Source of the DNA: Chryseobacterium sp. Leaf404
GTDB lineage: Bacteria > Bacteroidota > Bacteroidia > Flavobacteriales > Weeksellaceae
Length of the DNA: 64,000 nucleotides
NCBI RefSeq assembly: GCF_001424145.1
Contig: NZ_LMQM01000011.1
Coordinates: 62,001 to 126,000 of the forward strand
Direction of reading: 5' to 3'
Below the pieces are notes generated by a model. It was not told the DNA's origin and searched no databases. It worked only from the letters and a program-made list of their open reading frames with translations. Shown here in pieces: positions 8,849 through 19,613 of this stretch. Each line of letters starts with the position of its first letter. The first letter of the stretch is position 1. The translations under genes were made by a program, and so were the position numbers.

Positions 8849-8874
8849 CGCAGTAAATTTAATTTTTAAAATAC

Positions 8875-8908
8875 AAAAACCCCGCCTTTTTTTGAGACAG
8901 GGTTTTTA
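8875..8908 (-). terminator. Terminator downstream of odhB
   Basis: On the minus strand AAAAACCCTGTC pairs with GGCGGGGTTTTT through 12 positions, two of them G-T wobbles, across a short A-rich loop. It ends the odhA-odhB transcript before apaG. Confidence 0.7.
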
Positions 8909-8932
8909 AGTTTTATTTAAATTGAGATTTAG

Positions 8933-10198
8933 TTAAAGCCCAAGACCTTTTCTTTCGTCTCCACCCAATAGAATTTCAACCGGATTGTCTATACCTTCTT
9001 TTACCGCAACAAGGAATCCTACAGACTCTTTACCGTCGATAATTCTGTGGTCATAAGACATTGCAACGTACATCATTGGTCTGATAACCACCTGCCCGTC
9101 CACCGCAACCGGTCTCTGGATAATGTTGTGCATTCCAAGTATTGCAGATTGAGGAGGGTTGATAATAGGTGTAGATAACATTGATCCGAAAGTACCACCG
9201 TTTGTAATCGTGAAAGTACCGCCAGTCATTTCGTCAACTGTAATTTTACCGTCTCTTACTTTGATTGCCAGATCCTTAATATTTGCTTCAACACTGCTGA
9301 AAGACATATTTTCTGCATTTCTCAACACAGGAACCATCAAACCTTTCGGCCCTGAAACTGCAATTGAAATATCACAGAAATCATAGTTGATTTTATAATC
9401 TCCGTCGATAGATGCATTTACATCAGGATACATTTGTAATGCTCTTGTCACTGCTTTCGTGAAGAAAGACATGAAACCAAGTCCAACCCCGTGTTTTTGA
9501 GCAAATTCTTCTTTATATTGTTTTCTTAATCTGAAAATTTCAGACATATCCACCTCGTTAAAAGTGGTCAGCATCGCAGTTTCGTTCTTCACAGAAACCA
9601 ATCTCTGAGCGATTTTTCTTCTTAAAACTGAGAGTTTGGTTGTTGTAGTAGATCTTGCACCTGTAGCAGAAAGAGAAGTTCCGCCCATTGCTGGTTTAGC
9701 AGCTAATTCAGCGTCAGTTTTAGAAATTCTTCCGTCTCTTCCAGAACCTGAAACCTGAGAAGCTTCAATTCCTTTTTCGTCAAGAATCTTCTTCGCAGCT
9801 GGAGATGGCGAACCTGTAGCATAAGATTGGGTAGCAGCCGCAGCTGGCTTGGCAGCTTCCTGCTTTGGCGCTTCTGTTTTTGCAGGCTCAGCAGCTTTAG
9901 GAGCTTCTTCCTGTTTTGGCGCTTCCGCACCTGGTGCAGCACCACCCGCAGGTTTTGCAGCGTCTCTATCAATTAAACAAACAACCTGGCCTACCTGCAC
10001 TACATCACCCTCTTCTGCTTTCAAAGTGATGACACCACTTTCTTCCGCCGGTAATTCTAATGTTGCCTTGTCTGAATCTACTTCAGCGATTGGTTGATCT
10101 TTTTCTACGTAATCACCATCTTTTACAAGCCAAGTTGCAATTTCAACTTCTGTAATTGATTCTCCCGGTGAAGGAACTTTCATTTCTAAAATTGACAT
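8933..10198 (-). CDS. odhB: 2-oxoglutarate dehydrogenase E2 (dihydrolipoamide succinyltransferase)
   Basis: This is the E2 core of the 2-oxoglutarate dehydrogenase complex, 421 residues. An N-terminal lipoyl domain carries the lipoylated lysine K44 in [10 protein letters not shown] Pro/Ala/Lys-rich flexible linker (about 80-125) and a peripheral subunit-binding domain ([12 protein letters not shown] and [12 protein letters not shown]) follow. The C-terminal catalytic domain ends with the active-site histidine in [12 protein letters not shown]. It moves succinyl groups from E1-bound intermediate to CoA in the citric acid cycle. The order odhA-odhB on the minus strand indicates co-transcription. 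Confidence 0.96.
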   Translation of the reverse strand: MSILEMKVPSPGESITEVEIATWLVKDGDYVEKDQPIAEVDSDKATLELPAEESGVITLKAEEGDVVQVGQVVCLIDRDAAKPAGGAAPGAEAPKQEEAPKAAEPAKTEAPKQEAAKPAAAATQSYATGSPSPAAKKILDEKGIEASQVSGSGRDGRISKTDAELAAKPAMGGTSLSATGARSTTTTKLSVLRRKIAQRLVSVKNETAMLTTFNEVDMSEIFRLRKQYKEEFAQKHGVGLGFMSFFTKAVTRALQMYPDVNASIDGDYKINYDFCDISIAVSGPKGLMVPVLRNAENMSFSSVEANIKDLAIKVRDGKITVDEMTGGTFTITNGGTFGSMLSTPIINPPQSAILGMHNIIQRPVAVDGQVVIRPMMYVAMSYDHRIIDGKESVGFLVAVKEGIDNPVEILLGGDERKGLGL

Positions 10199-10324
10199 AT
10201 CGTATTTTTTATTTTTTTAATTGATATTAAGTTTTTTTAGACTAAAAGAATAAAGACTTCAGATACGAGACTAAACTTTTCTTTTTATATCTGATTTTTA
10301 TCCTTTAATCTCTTATTTCTGTTG

Positions 10325-13138
10325 TTAAGCTGTAACAGGTCTTTTAGCCGGAGCATCATCTCTGTCGAAAACTCTGTTGATTACAGCATTTTGGTTTTTC
10401 TCAAACATTTTATGACTTCCCGGAGCCGGCGCACCACTCTGAACCGGTGATACTACCTGAATTCCCGTATCTCTGAAGTTTCTTAAGATGTATGACCATG
10501 CACCCATATTTTCAGGTTCTTCCTGAGCCCAAACCAGAGAAGTTCTGTTTGAATATTTAGCAAATACAGCTTCGATTGCATCAGTCTGAAGCGGATACAA
10601 CTGTTCGAATCTTACCAAAGCAACATTTGCACAGTTTAATTCTTCTTTTTTAGCCAATAATTCGAAGTATAATTTACCTGAACACAATACTAATTTTTCA
10701 ATTTTTGCAGGGTCTGCAGTAGGATCATCTAAAATTGGCTGGAATCCTTTGTTTGAGAAATCTTCAAGCGGAGAAACCACTTTTGGATGTCTTAGCAATG
10801 ATTTTGGACTCATTACAATTAACGGCTTTCTGAATGCCCACTTCAACTGTCTTCTCAACAGGTGGAAGTAGTTGGCCGGGGAAGTTATATTCGCCACAAC
10901 CATATTTTCGTTTGCACAAAGTGTCAGGAATCTTTCCAGTCTTGCTGAAGAGTGCTCAGCACCCTGACCTTCTGAACCATGTGGCAACAACATTACCAAA
11001 CCATCCTGAATCTTCCATTTTTCTTCTGCTGCAGCCAAATACTGGTCAACAATAATCTGAGCTCCGTTCACGAAATCTCCGAACTGCGCTTCCCAAATTG
11101 TTAAAGTATTAGGAGACGCCATCGCATAACCGTAATCAAATCCTAAAACTCCGTACTCAGAAAGATGAGAGTTAAAAACATCAAATCTGCTGTCTGAAAC
11201 TTCTTTTAAAGGAACATATTCTTCTTCAGTATCTTCAGTTTTTACTACGGCGTGTCTGTGAGAGAATGTACCTCTTTCCACATCTTCACCGGAAATTCTT
11301 ACGTTGTGACCTTCCACAAGAAGCGTAGCATAAGCCAGCCATTCACCTAGAGCCCAATCTAAACTGTTAGCTTCGATAGCCTTCAGTCTGTTTTCGAAAA
11401 GCCTTGTAATTTTATTTAAAAACTTCTTATCAGCCGGAAGAGTTGACATTTTTACCGCCAGTTCTTTCAGTTTTTCAAGATCGTATTTTGTATCAACAGA
11501 TTCCTGAACAGCGCCTCTTTTCGCAATCGGGAAATCGGTCCAGTCGTCTGCCATGAAGATATCCATTACGTTTTTCTCGATTTCTTTGGAAGCATCAAAA
11601 TCTTTATCAAGAAGAGCTTTGAATTCTGTTTCCATTTTTGCAATAAGATCGTTGGAAACTACGTTTTCTTTCAGTAAAAGATCTTTGTAAATTTCTCTTG
11701 GATTCTGATGCTTAGAAATCAATTTATACAAATTAGGCTGCGTAAATCTCGGTTCATCACCTTCATTATGCCCATATTTTCTGTAACCTAAAAGATCAAT
11801 ATAAACGTCTTTACCAAATTTGGCTCTGAAATCAGCTGCAAAATGAATGGCATGAACCACAGCTTCTGCATCGTCTGCATTCACGTGCATTACAGGAGAT
11901 TCGGTTACTTTTGCAACATCTGTACAGTATGTAGAAGACCTTGCATCCAGATAGTTTGTGGTAAATGAAACCTGATTATTCACAACGATATGAACTGTTC
12001 CACCCGTTCTGTATCCTTCCAAAGTCATCATCTGAGCAACTTCGTAAGCGATACCCTGCCCAGCCAAAGCACCATCACCGTGAATAATGATTGGTAAAAC
12101 TTTAGAATAGTCTTTGTATTTATCATCCACTTTTGCACGGCAGATACCTTCTACCAAAGCGGCAACCGTTTCAAGGTGAGACGGGTTTGGAGTTAAATTG
12201 ATAGAAACTTCTTCGCCAGAAGCTGTTTTGATTTTTTTAGATGAACCTAAGTGATATTTTACGTCACCTGAAAACACATCTTCTTCAAATTCTTTCCCTT
12301 CAAATTCTGAGAAAATCTGTTTGTAAGACTTCCCGAAAATATTTGTTAAAACGTTCAGTCTTCCTCTGTGAGCCATCCCTAGAACAACCTCATCAACACC
12401 CAGCTGAGAAGATCTTGAGATCAACTGATCCAAGGCAGGAATTAAAGTTTCACCACCCTCAAGAGAGAATCTTTTCTGACCTACAAATTTCGTGTGAAGA
12501 TAATTTTCAAAAGCTACAGCCTGATTTAATTTCAGTAAAATCTCAGTTTTCTCGTTGGCATTAAGAACAGGATGGTTTTCGTTTACCTGAATCCACTGCT
12601 TGATAAAATCCTTCTCTTTTACATTATTGATGTGCATATACTCTACCCCGATAGAATCACAGTATATGTTTTCAAGATGTGTAATGATTTCCTGAAGTGA
12701 AGCAGGACCTTTCATCCCTGTTTCTACTGCACAGTTGAATTTTGTATTTAAATCTGACTTTTCAAGACCGAAATTTTCGATGTCCAAAGTTGGAGAATGA
12801 TGTCTTCTTTCACGTACAGGATTTGTTTTTGTGAAAAGGTGACCTCTCGTTCTGTACGCCTCAATAAGATTTACCACTTTAAATTCCTTTTTAATATGCT
12901 CCGGAACTTCTCCGTTAGAAGCGGCCTGCGAAATCTGCTGAACTGCAGGTGCAGCATTTACAACATTTTTGATTTGCTGAATATCTTCTTCGTCTGAATA
13001 ATTCTCTAAAGCAAAATCAAAGCCCTGAAAAAAAGCTTTCCATGATGGTTCTAGAGAGTCCGGAAATTTAAGGTATTGTTGGTATAAATCCTCAATTAAC
13101 TGAGAATGAGCTGCGTTTAGGAATGAAAATCTGTCCAT
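10325..13138 (-). CDS. odhA: 2-oxoglutarate dehydrogenase E1 component
   Basis: This is the thiamine-diphosphate-dependent decarboxylase of the 2-oxoglutarate dehydrogenase complex, 937 residues, close to E. coli SucA (933). The N-terminal E2-binding segment resembles the family (SFLNAAHSQLIEDLYQQY). The ThDP/metal site is in HGDGALAGQGIAYE followed by NNQVSFTT. The C-terminal transketolase-like half contains LPHGSEGQGAEHSSARLERF. It catalyses oxidative decarboxylation of 2-oxoglutarate and succinylation of the E2 lipoyl group. It is upstream of odhB in the same transcript. Confidence 0.97.
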   Translation of the reverse strand: MDRFSFLNAAHSQLIEDLYQQYLKFPDSLEPSWKAFFQGFDFALENYSDEEDIQQIKNVVNAAPAVQQISQAASNGEVPEHIKKEFKVVNLIEAYRTRGHLFTKTNPVRERRHHSPTLDIENFGLEKSDLNTKFNCAVETGMKGPASLQEIITHLENIYCDSIGVEYMHINNVKEKDFIKQWIQVNENHPVLNANEKTEILLKLNQAVAFENYLHTKFVGQKRFSLEGGETLIPALDQLISRSSQLGVDEVVLGMAHRGRLNVLTNIFGKSYKQIFSEFEGKEFEEDVFSGDVKYHLGSSKKIKTASGEEVSINLTPNPSHLETVAALVEGICRAKVDDKYKDYSKVLPIIIHGDGALAGQGIAYEVAQMMTLEGYRTGGTVHIVVNNQVSFTTNYLDARSSTYCTDVAKVTESPVMHVNADDAEAVVHAIHFAADFRAKFGKDVYIDLLGYRKYGHNEGDEPRFTQPNLYKLISKHQNPREIYKDLLLKENVVSNDLIAKMETEFKALLDKDFDASKEIEKNVMDIFMADDWTDFPIAKRGAVQESVDTKYDLEKLKELAVKMSTLPADKKFLNKITRLFENRLKAIEANSLDWALGEWLAYATLLVEGHNVRISGEDVERGTFSHRHAVVKTEDTEEEYVPLKEVSDSRFDVFNSHLSEYGVLGFDYGYAMASPNTLTIWEAQFGDFVNGAQIIVDQYLAAAEEKWKIQDGLVMLLPHGSEGQGAEHSSARLERFLTLCANENMVVANITSPANYFHLLRRQLKWAFRKPLIVMSPKSLLRHPKVVSPLEDFSNKGFQPILDDPTADPAKIEKLVLCSGKLYFELLAKKEELNCANVALVRFEQLYPLQTDAIEAVFAKYSNRTSLVWAQEEPENMGAWSYILRNFRDTGIQVVSPVQSGAPAPGSHKMFEKNQNAVINRVFDRDDAPAKRPVTA

Positions 13139-13184
13139 TATTACAGTATATCTGTTATTAAAATTTATGTTGCTAATTAATCTT

Positions 13185-13192
13185 CAAATTTA
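13185..13192 (-). promoter_or_regulatory. -7 promoter element of odhA-odhB
   Basis: On the minus strand this reads TAAATTTG, a match to TAnnTTTG, about 46 bases upstream of the odhA start. A clear -33 TTG at normal spacing is not evident, so the call rests on the -7 element and position. Confidence 0.4.
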
Positions 13193-13262
13193 ACAAAAAA
13201 ATGTGAGGTAAAATGTTAGAAAAACCTTAAAAAATGAAAAGAAGAATATGATTTTTGACATT

Positions 13263-14303
13263 TTATTTAAAAACTGACAAAGAAATCTTCACATTTACGT
13301 TCTGATTCTCAACAGGTGGTTCTATGAACATGTGAGAGACATCGCCATATCTCAATTCGTCTTTTTTGGCTTTCTGAACCAGCTGCTGAACAGCTTTCAC
13401 CGAACCTTCAAAACTTCCCCTGTAGTAAATAATGTATTTCTCGGCACCGTTCAACGTTCTGAAGCTGAAATTATTATCTGTTACACCTTCTTTTTTGCTC
13501 AAAGGAATCCCCACGTAGTAAGAAATTTCTTTATCTTTGAAATTATCCGGATCTGCAATCATCATCGGAAATCCAAATTCGTCGTCTTTTTTTCCCAGAT
13601 CAATCGTCACAAAATTGTAAACTTTATTATAGTTCATAGCCAGATTTCTGTACAGCGCGTTTTTTTTGTTGGAAGCACTTACATTAATTCCTAAAAGCAT
13701 TTGGCTTTCGTCTTTTTCCACCATAATGCTGTCGTATTTTATTGCGGCAAGCTGATTATCTTTTTCTACTTTATTACCGAGAACATTATTAAGATTCACC
13801 ATACTTTTATTGATGTTTTCGGTGAAACGGTCTTCGGTCCAGAAGTTTTTTACACGCGTCCACACGGGAAGTTTCGGAGTATGAACCATCCATTTGATGT
13901 GCGTTTGATTTTCTGAAACTTTTTTAAATTTAACTTCAATAATCGTCGGATTTTCATTGTCACCCTCAAAAAGCTGATACCTTAAACCCTTATTCTGACT
14001 GGCAAAACGAACAAACATTTCACCGTTATTTTCTGTAACGGGATCGGTGTAACTGATTGCACTTCCTTCCCCGGAGTACGGCGAATAATAATCAATTTTG
14101 ATGGTTTTCGAATTTGAAAAATAGTTGTTCCATCGGGTGAAACTCTGAAGATTATCAAACTGCGAATACACCTTTTCCAAAGGATATTCAACCTTTCTTT
14201 CGATGGTAAAATCTTTGTTTTCATCTACAAAAAAGTACATAGAAGCGGCATAGGCTCCCAATAAAAGTAAAATAATAACCGCTAAAAATTTCAGTAAACG
14301 CAT
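13263..14303 (-). CDS. Membrane-anchored SRPBCC-like protein
   Basis: The 346-residue protein has one N-terminal membrane segment (about 4-25). A START/SRPBCC-like domain follows (FTIERKVEYPLEKVYSQFDN, then WNNYFS). A second region of about 130 residues resembles AraC-effector/GyrI-like ligand-binding folds (ISYYVGIPLSKKEG, YIIYYRGSFEG). Both folds bind small hydrophobic ligands, but nothing here identifies one. It is transcribed alone on the minus strand, downstream of the glg operon terminator. Confidence 0.6.
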   Translation of the reverse strand: MRLLKFLAVIILLLLGAYAASMYFFVDENKDFTIERKVEYPLEKVYSQFDNLQSFTRWNNYFSNSKTIKIDYYSPYSGEGSAISYTDPVTENNGEMFVRFASQNKGLRYQLFEGDNENPTIIEVKFKKVSENQTHIKWMVHTPKLPVWTRVKNFWTEDRFTENINKSMVNLNNVLGNKVEKDNQLAAIKYDSIMVEKDESQMLLGINVSASNKKNALYRNLAMNYNKVYNFVTIDLGKKDDEFGFPMMIADPDNFKDKEISYYVGIPLSKKEGVTDNNFSFRTLNGAEKYIIYYRGSFEGSVKAVQQLVQKAKKDELRYGDVSHMFIEPPVENQNVNVKISLSVFK

Positions 14304-14320
14304 ATCGCAAAAATAGCATA

Positions 14321-14361
14321 ATTAAAAAGAGTGACCAATATGCTGATCACTCTGTTTTTTT
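14321..14361. terminator. Terminator at the end of the glg operon
   Basis: AGAGTGA (14328-14334) pairs with TCACTCT (14347-14353). T-runs follow on both strands, so it can stop the minus-strand glgB-glgA-glgC message before the SRPBCC gene. The stretch 14362-14508 is low-complexity, with repeated GGGTGATGGAT-like units and no gene. Confidence 0.65.
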
Positions 14362-14508
14362 TGTTGGGTGAGGAATGTTGGGTGATGGATGAAGGATGGT
14401 GGGTGATGGATTTTAAATTGCAGTTAAATCAGATTGTGAAAAATAACCATAAACTTTCTGAATCACTCATTACCAATTACTCATTACTCAATTTTTCACC
14501 ACTCATTC

Positions 14509-15777
14509 CTACCCGATGTGCGTTCCGGAGTGAATCACAGCTCCTTTTTTCACAACTACAATACCGTCCTGAACAGCGTGTGTGCCATAATCACCGTCGG
14601 GAATGTGTTTACCTCCGATAATTCTCACGTTATCACCAATATAGCAGTTTTTATCGATAATTGTTCTTTCAATGTAACAGTATTTTCCGATTCCCATATT
14701 TGGATATCCGTTTTTATCATTTTCAACGATTTCTGCTGTATTCTGATAGAAATCTGACCCCATCACATAGGAATTTACGATGGTACTTCCTTTATCTATT
14801 CTTGTACGGTTTCCGATCAGAGAATTTTCTATTTTATCTGCCATGATGATGCATCCGTCACCAAAAACTGCTTTGCTGACGTATGAACCATTAATTTTAG
14901 ATGGTGGAAGCATTCTTGCTCTTGTAAAAATAGGTGATGTAGAAAACAGATTAAATTGAGGGAAATCCTGACACAGATCTAAATTGGCCTCGTAGAAAGA
15001 CTCGATAGTTCCGATGTCCGTCCAGTATCCCTCATACTGATAACTTAAAGTGGTGTATTTACCAATCGCGTTTGGAATAATATCTTTTCCGAAATCATCT
15101 CCTGCGCCGTCTTCAAACATTTTTTTTAGCATTGATTTGGTGAAAATATAAATTCCCATCGATGCTAAATATTCTTTTCCTTTCTGTTTATTTTCGTCAG
15201 AAACTTCAGACTGTAATCCGTTCAGCATATCGTAGCCTGGCTTTTCAACGAAGGAGGTAATATTTCCCTCATCATCAGAACTTAAAATTCCGAAACCTGT
15301 AGCATCTTTAGCATTCACCGGAATCGTAGCAATGGTTACATCACCACCCTTTTCGATATGAAAATCCAGCATTTCCTGAAAATCCATCTGATAAAGCTGA
15401 TCTCCTGAAAGAATAAGGATATATTCGTAATCATATTTTTCAAGATGTTTCATAGACTGCCTCACCGCATCAGCAGTTCCCTGATACCAGTTTTCGTTTT
15501 CCACATTCTGTTCAGCAGCCAGAATATCCACAAAACCTTTGCTGAAAATATCAAAATGGAAAGAATTTTTAATGTGAGAGTTAAGTGATGCCGAATTAAA
15601 CTGAGTAAGAACAAGAATTTTGTTCATCCCCGAGTTCAGACAGTTTGAAATAGGAATATCTACCAATCTGTACTTTCCTGCGATAGGAACTGCAGGCTTT
15701 GATCTGGTATACGTAAGCGGAAACAGTCTTGTTCCTCTGCCACCACCCAAAACAATCGAAATAACATTTTGATTCAT
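14509..15777 (-). CDS. glgC: Glucose-1-phosphate adenylyltransferase (ADP-glucose pyrophosphorylase)
   Basis: This enzyme makes ADP-glucose from glucose-1-phosphate and ATP, the committed step of bacterial glycogen synthesis (422 residues). The N-terminal nucleotide-binding signature GGGRGTRLFPLT, the GTADAVRQ segment, the SFVEKPG loop and the C-terminal left-handed beta-helix are all visible. It is the last gene of the minus-strand operon glgB-glgA-glgC, 122 bases after glgA. Allosteric control is usual in the family but cannot be read from the sequence. Confidence 0.95.
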   Translation of the reverse strand: MNQNVISIVLGGGRGTRLFPLTYTRSKPAVPIAGKYRLVDIPISNCLNSGMNKILVLTQFNSASLNSHIKNSFHFDIFSKGFVDILAAEQNVENENWYQGTADAVRQSMKHLEKYDYEYILILSGDQLYQMDFQEMLDFHIEKGGDVTIATIPVNAKDATGFGILSSDDEGNITSFVEKPGYDMLNGLQSEVSDENKQKGKEYLASMGIYIFTKSMLKKMFEDGAGDDFGKDIIPNAIGKYTTLSYQYEGYWTDIGTIESFYEANLDLCQDFPQFNLFSTSPIFTRARMLPPSKINGSYVSKAVFGDGCIIMADKIENSLIGNRTRIDKGSTIVNSYVMGSDFYQNTAEIVENDKNGYPNMGIGKYCYIERTIIDKNCYIGDNVRIIGGKHIPDGDYGTHAVQDGIVVVKKGAVIHSGTHIG

Positions 15778-15899
15778 AAATTAGTTGCGGTTTTTCACCT
15801 TTTGGTTTGTTTATATTATATTTATTTCTCTCAATAAGGATATTAAAACTTTCTGTCTTCCGTAAGAAAATCTCGAAATTAATACTGCTCTCTAAAATA

Positions 15900-17306
15900 C
15901 TAATTTTTATACAGACTGATGTATTTTTCTGAAGATTTTTCCCAGGCAAAATCAAAACTCATATTGGCTTTTACCAGACTCTGCATCACATCTTTTTTGT
16001 AATACATACTCACCGCTCTGTTAATCGCATGAAGAATATCATCAACTCCAGGATAGGTGAAATTAATTCCTGCACCGCCCGTTGAAATATCTTTTACGGT
16101 ATCCCGCAAACCACCTGTATAACTTACGACCGGTATTGTTCCGTAACGCATGGCATACATCTGATTAAGACCGCACGGCTCTACTCTGGAAGGCATCAAC
16201 AAAAAATCTGCCGAAGCATAGATTTTATGCGAAAGATATTCTTTGTACCCAAGATCCAGCGCGAAATTGCTGAAAGAATAGCTAAGTTCCGAAAGTCTGT
16301 CTTCAAGATATCTGTTTCCCGAACCTAAAATGATAATGTTGAGACCACCATAGTTTTGCTGAATACTCTTCCACACCGTATCCGGTAAAAGATCTGCCCC
16401 TTTCTCTGTTGCAAATCTTCCGATAAACCCAAATAACGGTAAATCTGGATTGAGACCATATTCTTTACAGAGTTTTTCTTTGCTCAGTTTTTTCTTTTTA
16501 AACACGTCTTTTTTGGTGAAATTATAGTCAAGCATGGGGTCTGTAGCAGGATTCCACACTTCTGTATCAATTCCGTTGATGATGCCGTGGGCTTTGTAGT
16601 ATTCGTCTCTAACGAGACTTTCAAGACCCTTAAAACTCTCAAAAAGCTCCTGAAGATAACCTTCTGACACTGTAGTGAAAGCGTTTGCACATTTAATCAT
16701 GCAGGCTAAAGGATTGATCATGCCGTCCCAGTCTAACAGCCCCCATTTGTACTGGTCAAAAGCAGGAAAATAATTGGCCATTCCCCAGCTCATCCAGCCC
16801 TGATATTCTCCGTTGTGAATCGTGGCAATTGTTTTTACCCCTTTTAAAAACCCGAATTCCGGACAGTTTTCTATCATAAAAGGAACGAGCCCTGTGTGAT
16901 AATCGTGACAGTGAAGCACATCCGGACGAATCTGCATCGCAGTTAACCAATGCAGCAAACCGTGTTGAAAAGCCAGAAACTGGAAGCTTTCATCCTGATA
17001 ACCATAAGGATTATCGCGATCTAAAAGTCCGGGAATTCTTACCATAAAAAGTTCAAATTCCAAAACATTTGTTCTTTCCTTTAAAACCTGAACCTGCAGC
17101 ATATTCCCACCCTGATGAATCCATCCGTCAAAAACGGTTTCAAAATCGTGATCGTAAACAAAGGGCTTGTTGTAAAAGGGCATAACCACTTTGGCACTGA
17201 TGCCTTTAATTTTGTTCTGATATTTAGGCAGTGCACCAACGACATCGGCAAGACCGCCTACCTTTGCGACTGGGTAACATTCTGTACTGAGGTGATATAT
17301 ATTCAT
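15900..17306 (-). CDS. glgA: Glycogen synthase (GT5)
   Basis: This is the ADP-glucose-dependent glycogen synthase, 468 residues, GT-B fold. The ADP-glucose-binding motif KVGGLADVVGALP is at about 15-27. The C-terminal catalytic motif is PSRVEPCGLNQMYAMRYG with STGG-type sequence downstream. It elongates alpha-1,4-glucan chains. The gene is the middle of glgB-glgA-glgC, with only a 45-base gap to glgB. Confidence 0.95.
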   Translation of the reverse strand: MNIYHLSTECYPVAKVGGLADVVGALPKYQNKIKGISAKVVMPFYNKPFVYDHDFETVFDGWIHQGGNMLQVQVLKERTNVLEFELFMVRIPGLLDRDNPYGYQDESFQFLAFQHGLLHWLTAMQIRPDVLHCHDYHTGLVPFMIENCPEFGFLKGVKTIATIHNGEYQGWMSWGMANYFPAFDQYKWGLLDWDGMINPLACMIKCANAFTTVSEGYLQELFESFKGLESLVRDEYYKAHGIINGIDTEVWNPATDPMLDYNFTKKDVFKKKKLSKEKLCKEYGLNPDLPLFGFIGRFATEKGADLLPDTVWKSIQQNYGGLNIIILGSGNRYLEDRLSELSYSFSNFALDLGYKEYLSHKIYASADFLLMPSRVEPCGLNQMYAMRYGTIPVVSYTGGLRDTVKDISTGGAGINFTYPGVDDILHAINRAVSMYYKKDVMQSLVKANMSFDFAWEKSSEKYISLYKN

Positions 17307-17351
17307 ATTGATTCTAAGTCTGATTTAATTTTAAGATCGATTTCGTTTTAT

Positions 17352-19325
17352 TTATTTTAACTGTTTGCCGCCCGCTTGACTTTTTCTGATTATTTTTTTT
17401 CCAGATTTTGGTTTAATCCCCTTTTTAAATCTCAAAACCACGCCGGAAAGTGCAGGAAGATTAATGCTTATTGTGTGTTTTTTGTCTTTCCACTCTTCCT
17501 CATCTTCACTGAAAATATTGGCTTTTACTCCGCTACCTCCATATTTTTCATCATCAGAATTGAAGATGACTTCCCATTTTGAATTTTCATCCACTCCAAC
17601 TTTGTAATCAATCACTCTTGGGGTTAAATTCAGAATAACCATTAAAATATCGTCTTCTTTTTTTCCTTTCCGCAAATAAATATATACAGAATTTTCTATA
17701 TCATCTGCTTCCACCCATTCAAAACCGTAAGAATTAAACTGGTTTTCGTAGAGGGCTGTTTCTTCTCTGTATAAATGATTCAAATCTTTCACCGCTGTCT
17801 GCAAACCTTTGTGCACATGATGTTCCAGCAGATGCCAGTCTAAACTTTGTGTAAAATTCCACTCGCTGGTCTGCCCGAATTCGTCTCCCATGAAAAGCAG
17901 TTTTGCTCCGGGATGTGTATACATATAGATAAACAATGCCCTGAGATTGGCAAATTTCTGCCATTCATCACCCACCATTTTGTAAATCAGACTTGCTTTT
18001 CCGTGTACCACTTCATCGTGAGACAGAGGCATCATGTAATTTTCATTATTCATGTATGCAGAAGCAAAGGTGAGCTTGTGGTGCTGATATTTTCTGTTGA
18101 TGGGATCTTCTTTAAAATATTTAAGTGTATCGTGCATCCAGCCCATCATCCATTTCATCCCAAACCCTACCCCGCCGTCATGTACAGGCTTTGTGAGCAT
18201 GGGAAAATCTGAACTTTCTTCAGCTATGGTCATAATAGACTCTCCGAACTCTCCGTACACGGCAGTATTAAATTCCTGAAGAAAAGTTTTTGCTTCAAGA
18301 TTCACATTAGTTCCAAAAATATTCGGTTCCCACTCTCCTTCATTTCTAGAATAATCGAGGTGAAGCATCGATGTTACGGCATCCACGCGCAATCCGTCTG
18401 CATGATAACGGTCCAGCCAGAACATGGCGTTTGAAATCAGAAAAGATTTCACCTCATTTCTTCCATAATTAAAAATATAGGACTTCCAGTCTGGGTGAAA
18501 GCCTTTTCTGGGATCTTCGTGCTCATACAGGTAAGAGCCGTCAAAACGGTGCAGACCATTGGCATCGCCTGGAAAATGGGACGGAACCCAATCGAGAATA
18601 ACTCCAATATTATTTTTATGAAGTTCATTGATCAGAAACATCAGATCCTGCGGAGATCCGAATCTTGATGTTGCGGCAAAAAATCCTGTAATCTGATAGC
18701 CCCAGCTTGGATCATAAGGATATTCCATCACAGGCATAAATTCTACATGTGTAAAACCCATTTCCAGAATGTATGGAACAAGTTTTCCGGCTACGTCGCG
18801 GTAGTTTAAAAACTGTTTTGGATTGTCTCCAAAACGCAGCCATGAGCCAATGTGCATTTCGTAAACAGAAACCGGAGCATTGAGACTGTTGTTTTTCCAC
18901 CGGTTCTGCATCCATTCACTGTCATCCCAATCATAGTACGTTGTTGAAATAAGTGATGCTGCCTGACGGTTCTGTTCCCAACTGAGCGCATAAGGATCAC
19001 TTTTTTCCAAAATTTCACCCTGAAGAGTTTCAATGGCATATTTATATAAAGTTCCCCAGGAAAGACCGGGAATAAAGCCTTCCCAGATTCCGGATTGATC
19101 CCAGCGCGGAAAAAGAATCATATCCTTAGAGTTCCACCTGTTAAAATTACCAATAACTGAAACTTTTTTAGCAAAAGGCGCCCATACAGAAAAGTACACC
19201 CCTTTTACCCCATCTTTCTCTACGGAATGTGAACCAAACCTCTCATAAAGTTTGTAATGCTTGCCTTCCTTGAAAAGATAGATATCTTGCTCAGTGAAAA
19301 GTGAATGATTTTGTACAGAATTCAT
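17352..19325 (-). CDS. glgB: 1,4-alpha-glucan branching enzyme (GH13)
   Basis: This is the glycogen branching enzyme, 657 residues. An N-terminal CBM48 domain (VSVIGNFNRWN) precedes the GH13 catalytic barrel. The nucleophile is the aspartate in DGLRVDAVTSML, the acid/base is in TIAEESSDFP, and the transition-state stabiliser is in SHDEVVHGK. The C-terminus has a basic, lysine-rich tail after about residue 630. It cuts alpha-1,4 chains and reattaches them by alpha-1,6 bonds. It is the first gene of the glg operon. The 288 bases upstream (19326-19613) separate it from a divergent esterase gene and contain no other gene. Confidence 0.96.
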   Translation of the reverse strand: MNSVQNHSLFTEQDIYLFKEGKHYKLYERFGSHSVEKDGVKGVYFSVWAPFAKKVSVIGNFNRWNSKDMILFPRWDQSGIWEGFIPGLSWGTLYKYAIETLQGEILEKSDPYALSWEQNRQAASLISTTYYDWDDSEWMQNRWKNNSLNAPVSVYEMHIGSWLRFGDNPKQFLNYRDVAGKLVPYILEMGFTHVEFMPVMEYPYDPSWGYQITGFFAATSRFGSPQDLMFLINELHKNNIGVILDWVPSHFPGDANGLHRFDGSYLYEHEDPRKGFHPDWKSYIFNYGRNEVKSFLISNAMFWLDRYHADGLRVDAVTSMLHLDYSRNEGEWEPNIFGTNVNLEAKTFLQEFNTAVYGEFGESIMTIAEESSDFPMLTKPVHDGGVGFGMKWMMGWMHDTLKYFKEDPINRKYQHHKLTFASAYMNNENYMMPLSHDEVVHGKASLIYKMVGDEWQKFANLRALFIYMYTHPGAKLLFMGDEFGQTSEWNFTQSLDWHLLEHHVHKGLQTAVKDLNHLYREETALYENQFNSYGFEWVEADDIENSVYIYLRKGKKEDDILMVILNLTPRVIDYKVGVDENSKWEVIFNSDDEKYGGSGVKANIFSEDEEEWKDKKHTISINLPALSGVVLRFKKGIKPKSGKKIIRKSQAGGKQLK

Positions 19326-19613
19326 CGATTATGTTTTTCCTCCAGACATGTAAACCGGAAATCCGGCTCTGTTGCCATTCTCCAAAATACAGAGATTGTA
19401 GTAAATATATGAAAAATATCCATTCAAAATCATCTGCTGAGAAAATTTTAATTTTAAATTTAGTTTACACGTTCGGATTTGTCTTGATGCAAATACTGTT
19501 CAATTTGTGTTAAATGTCAAGACATTTATTATTAATGTTGGAATTATCTCTTTCATTGCTTATTTTAAAAAAAGTTTTTATAAATTTAAATAACTAAATT
19601 TTTTATACTCTAC

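Noticed and set aside
17115..17360. Antisense open frames inside large host genes (for example opposite glgA and odhA)
   Set aside because: They lie wholly within strongly conserved genes on the other strand, have no family resemblance, and reflect codon bias of the real genes.
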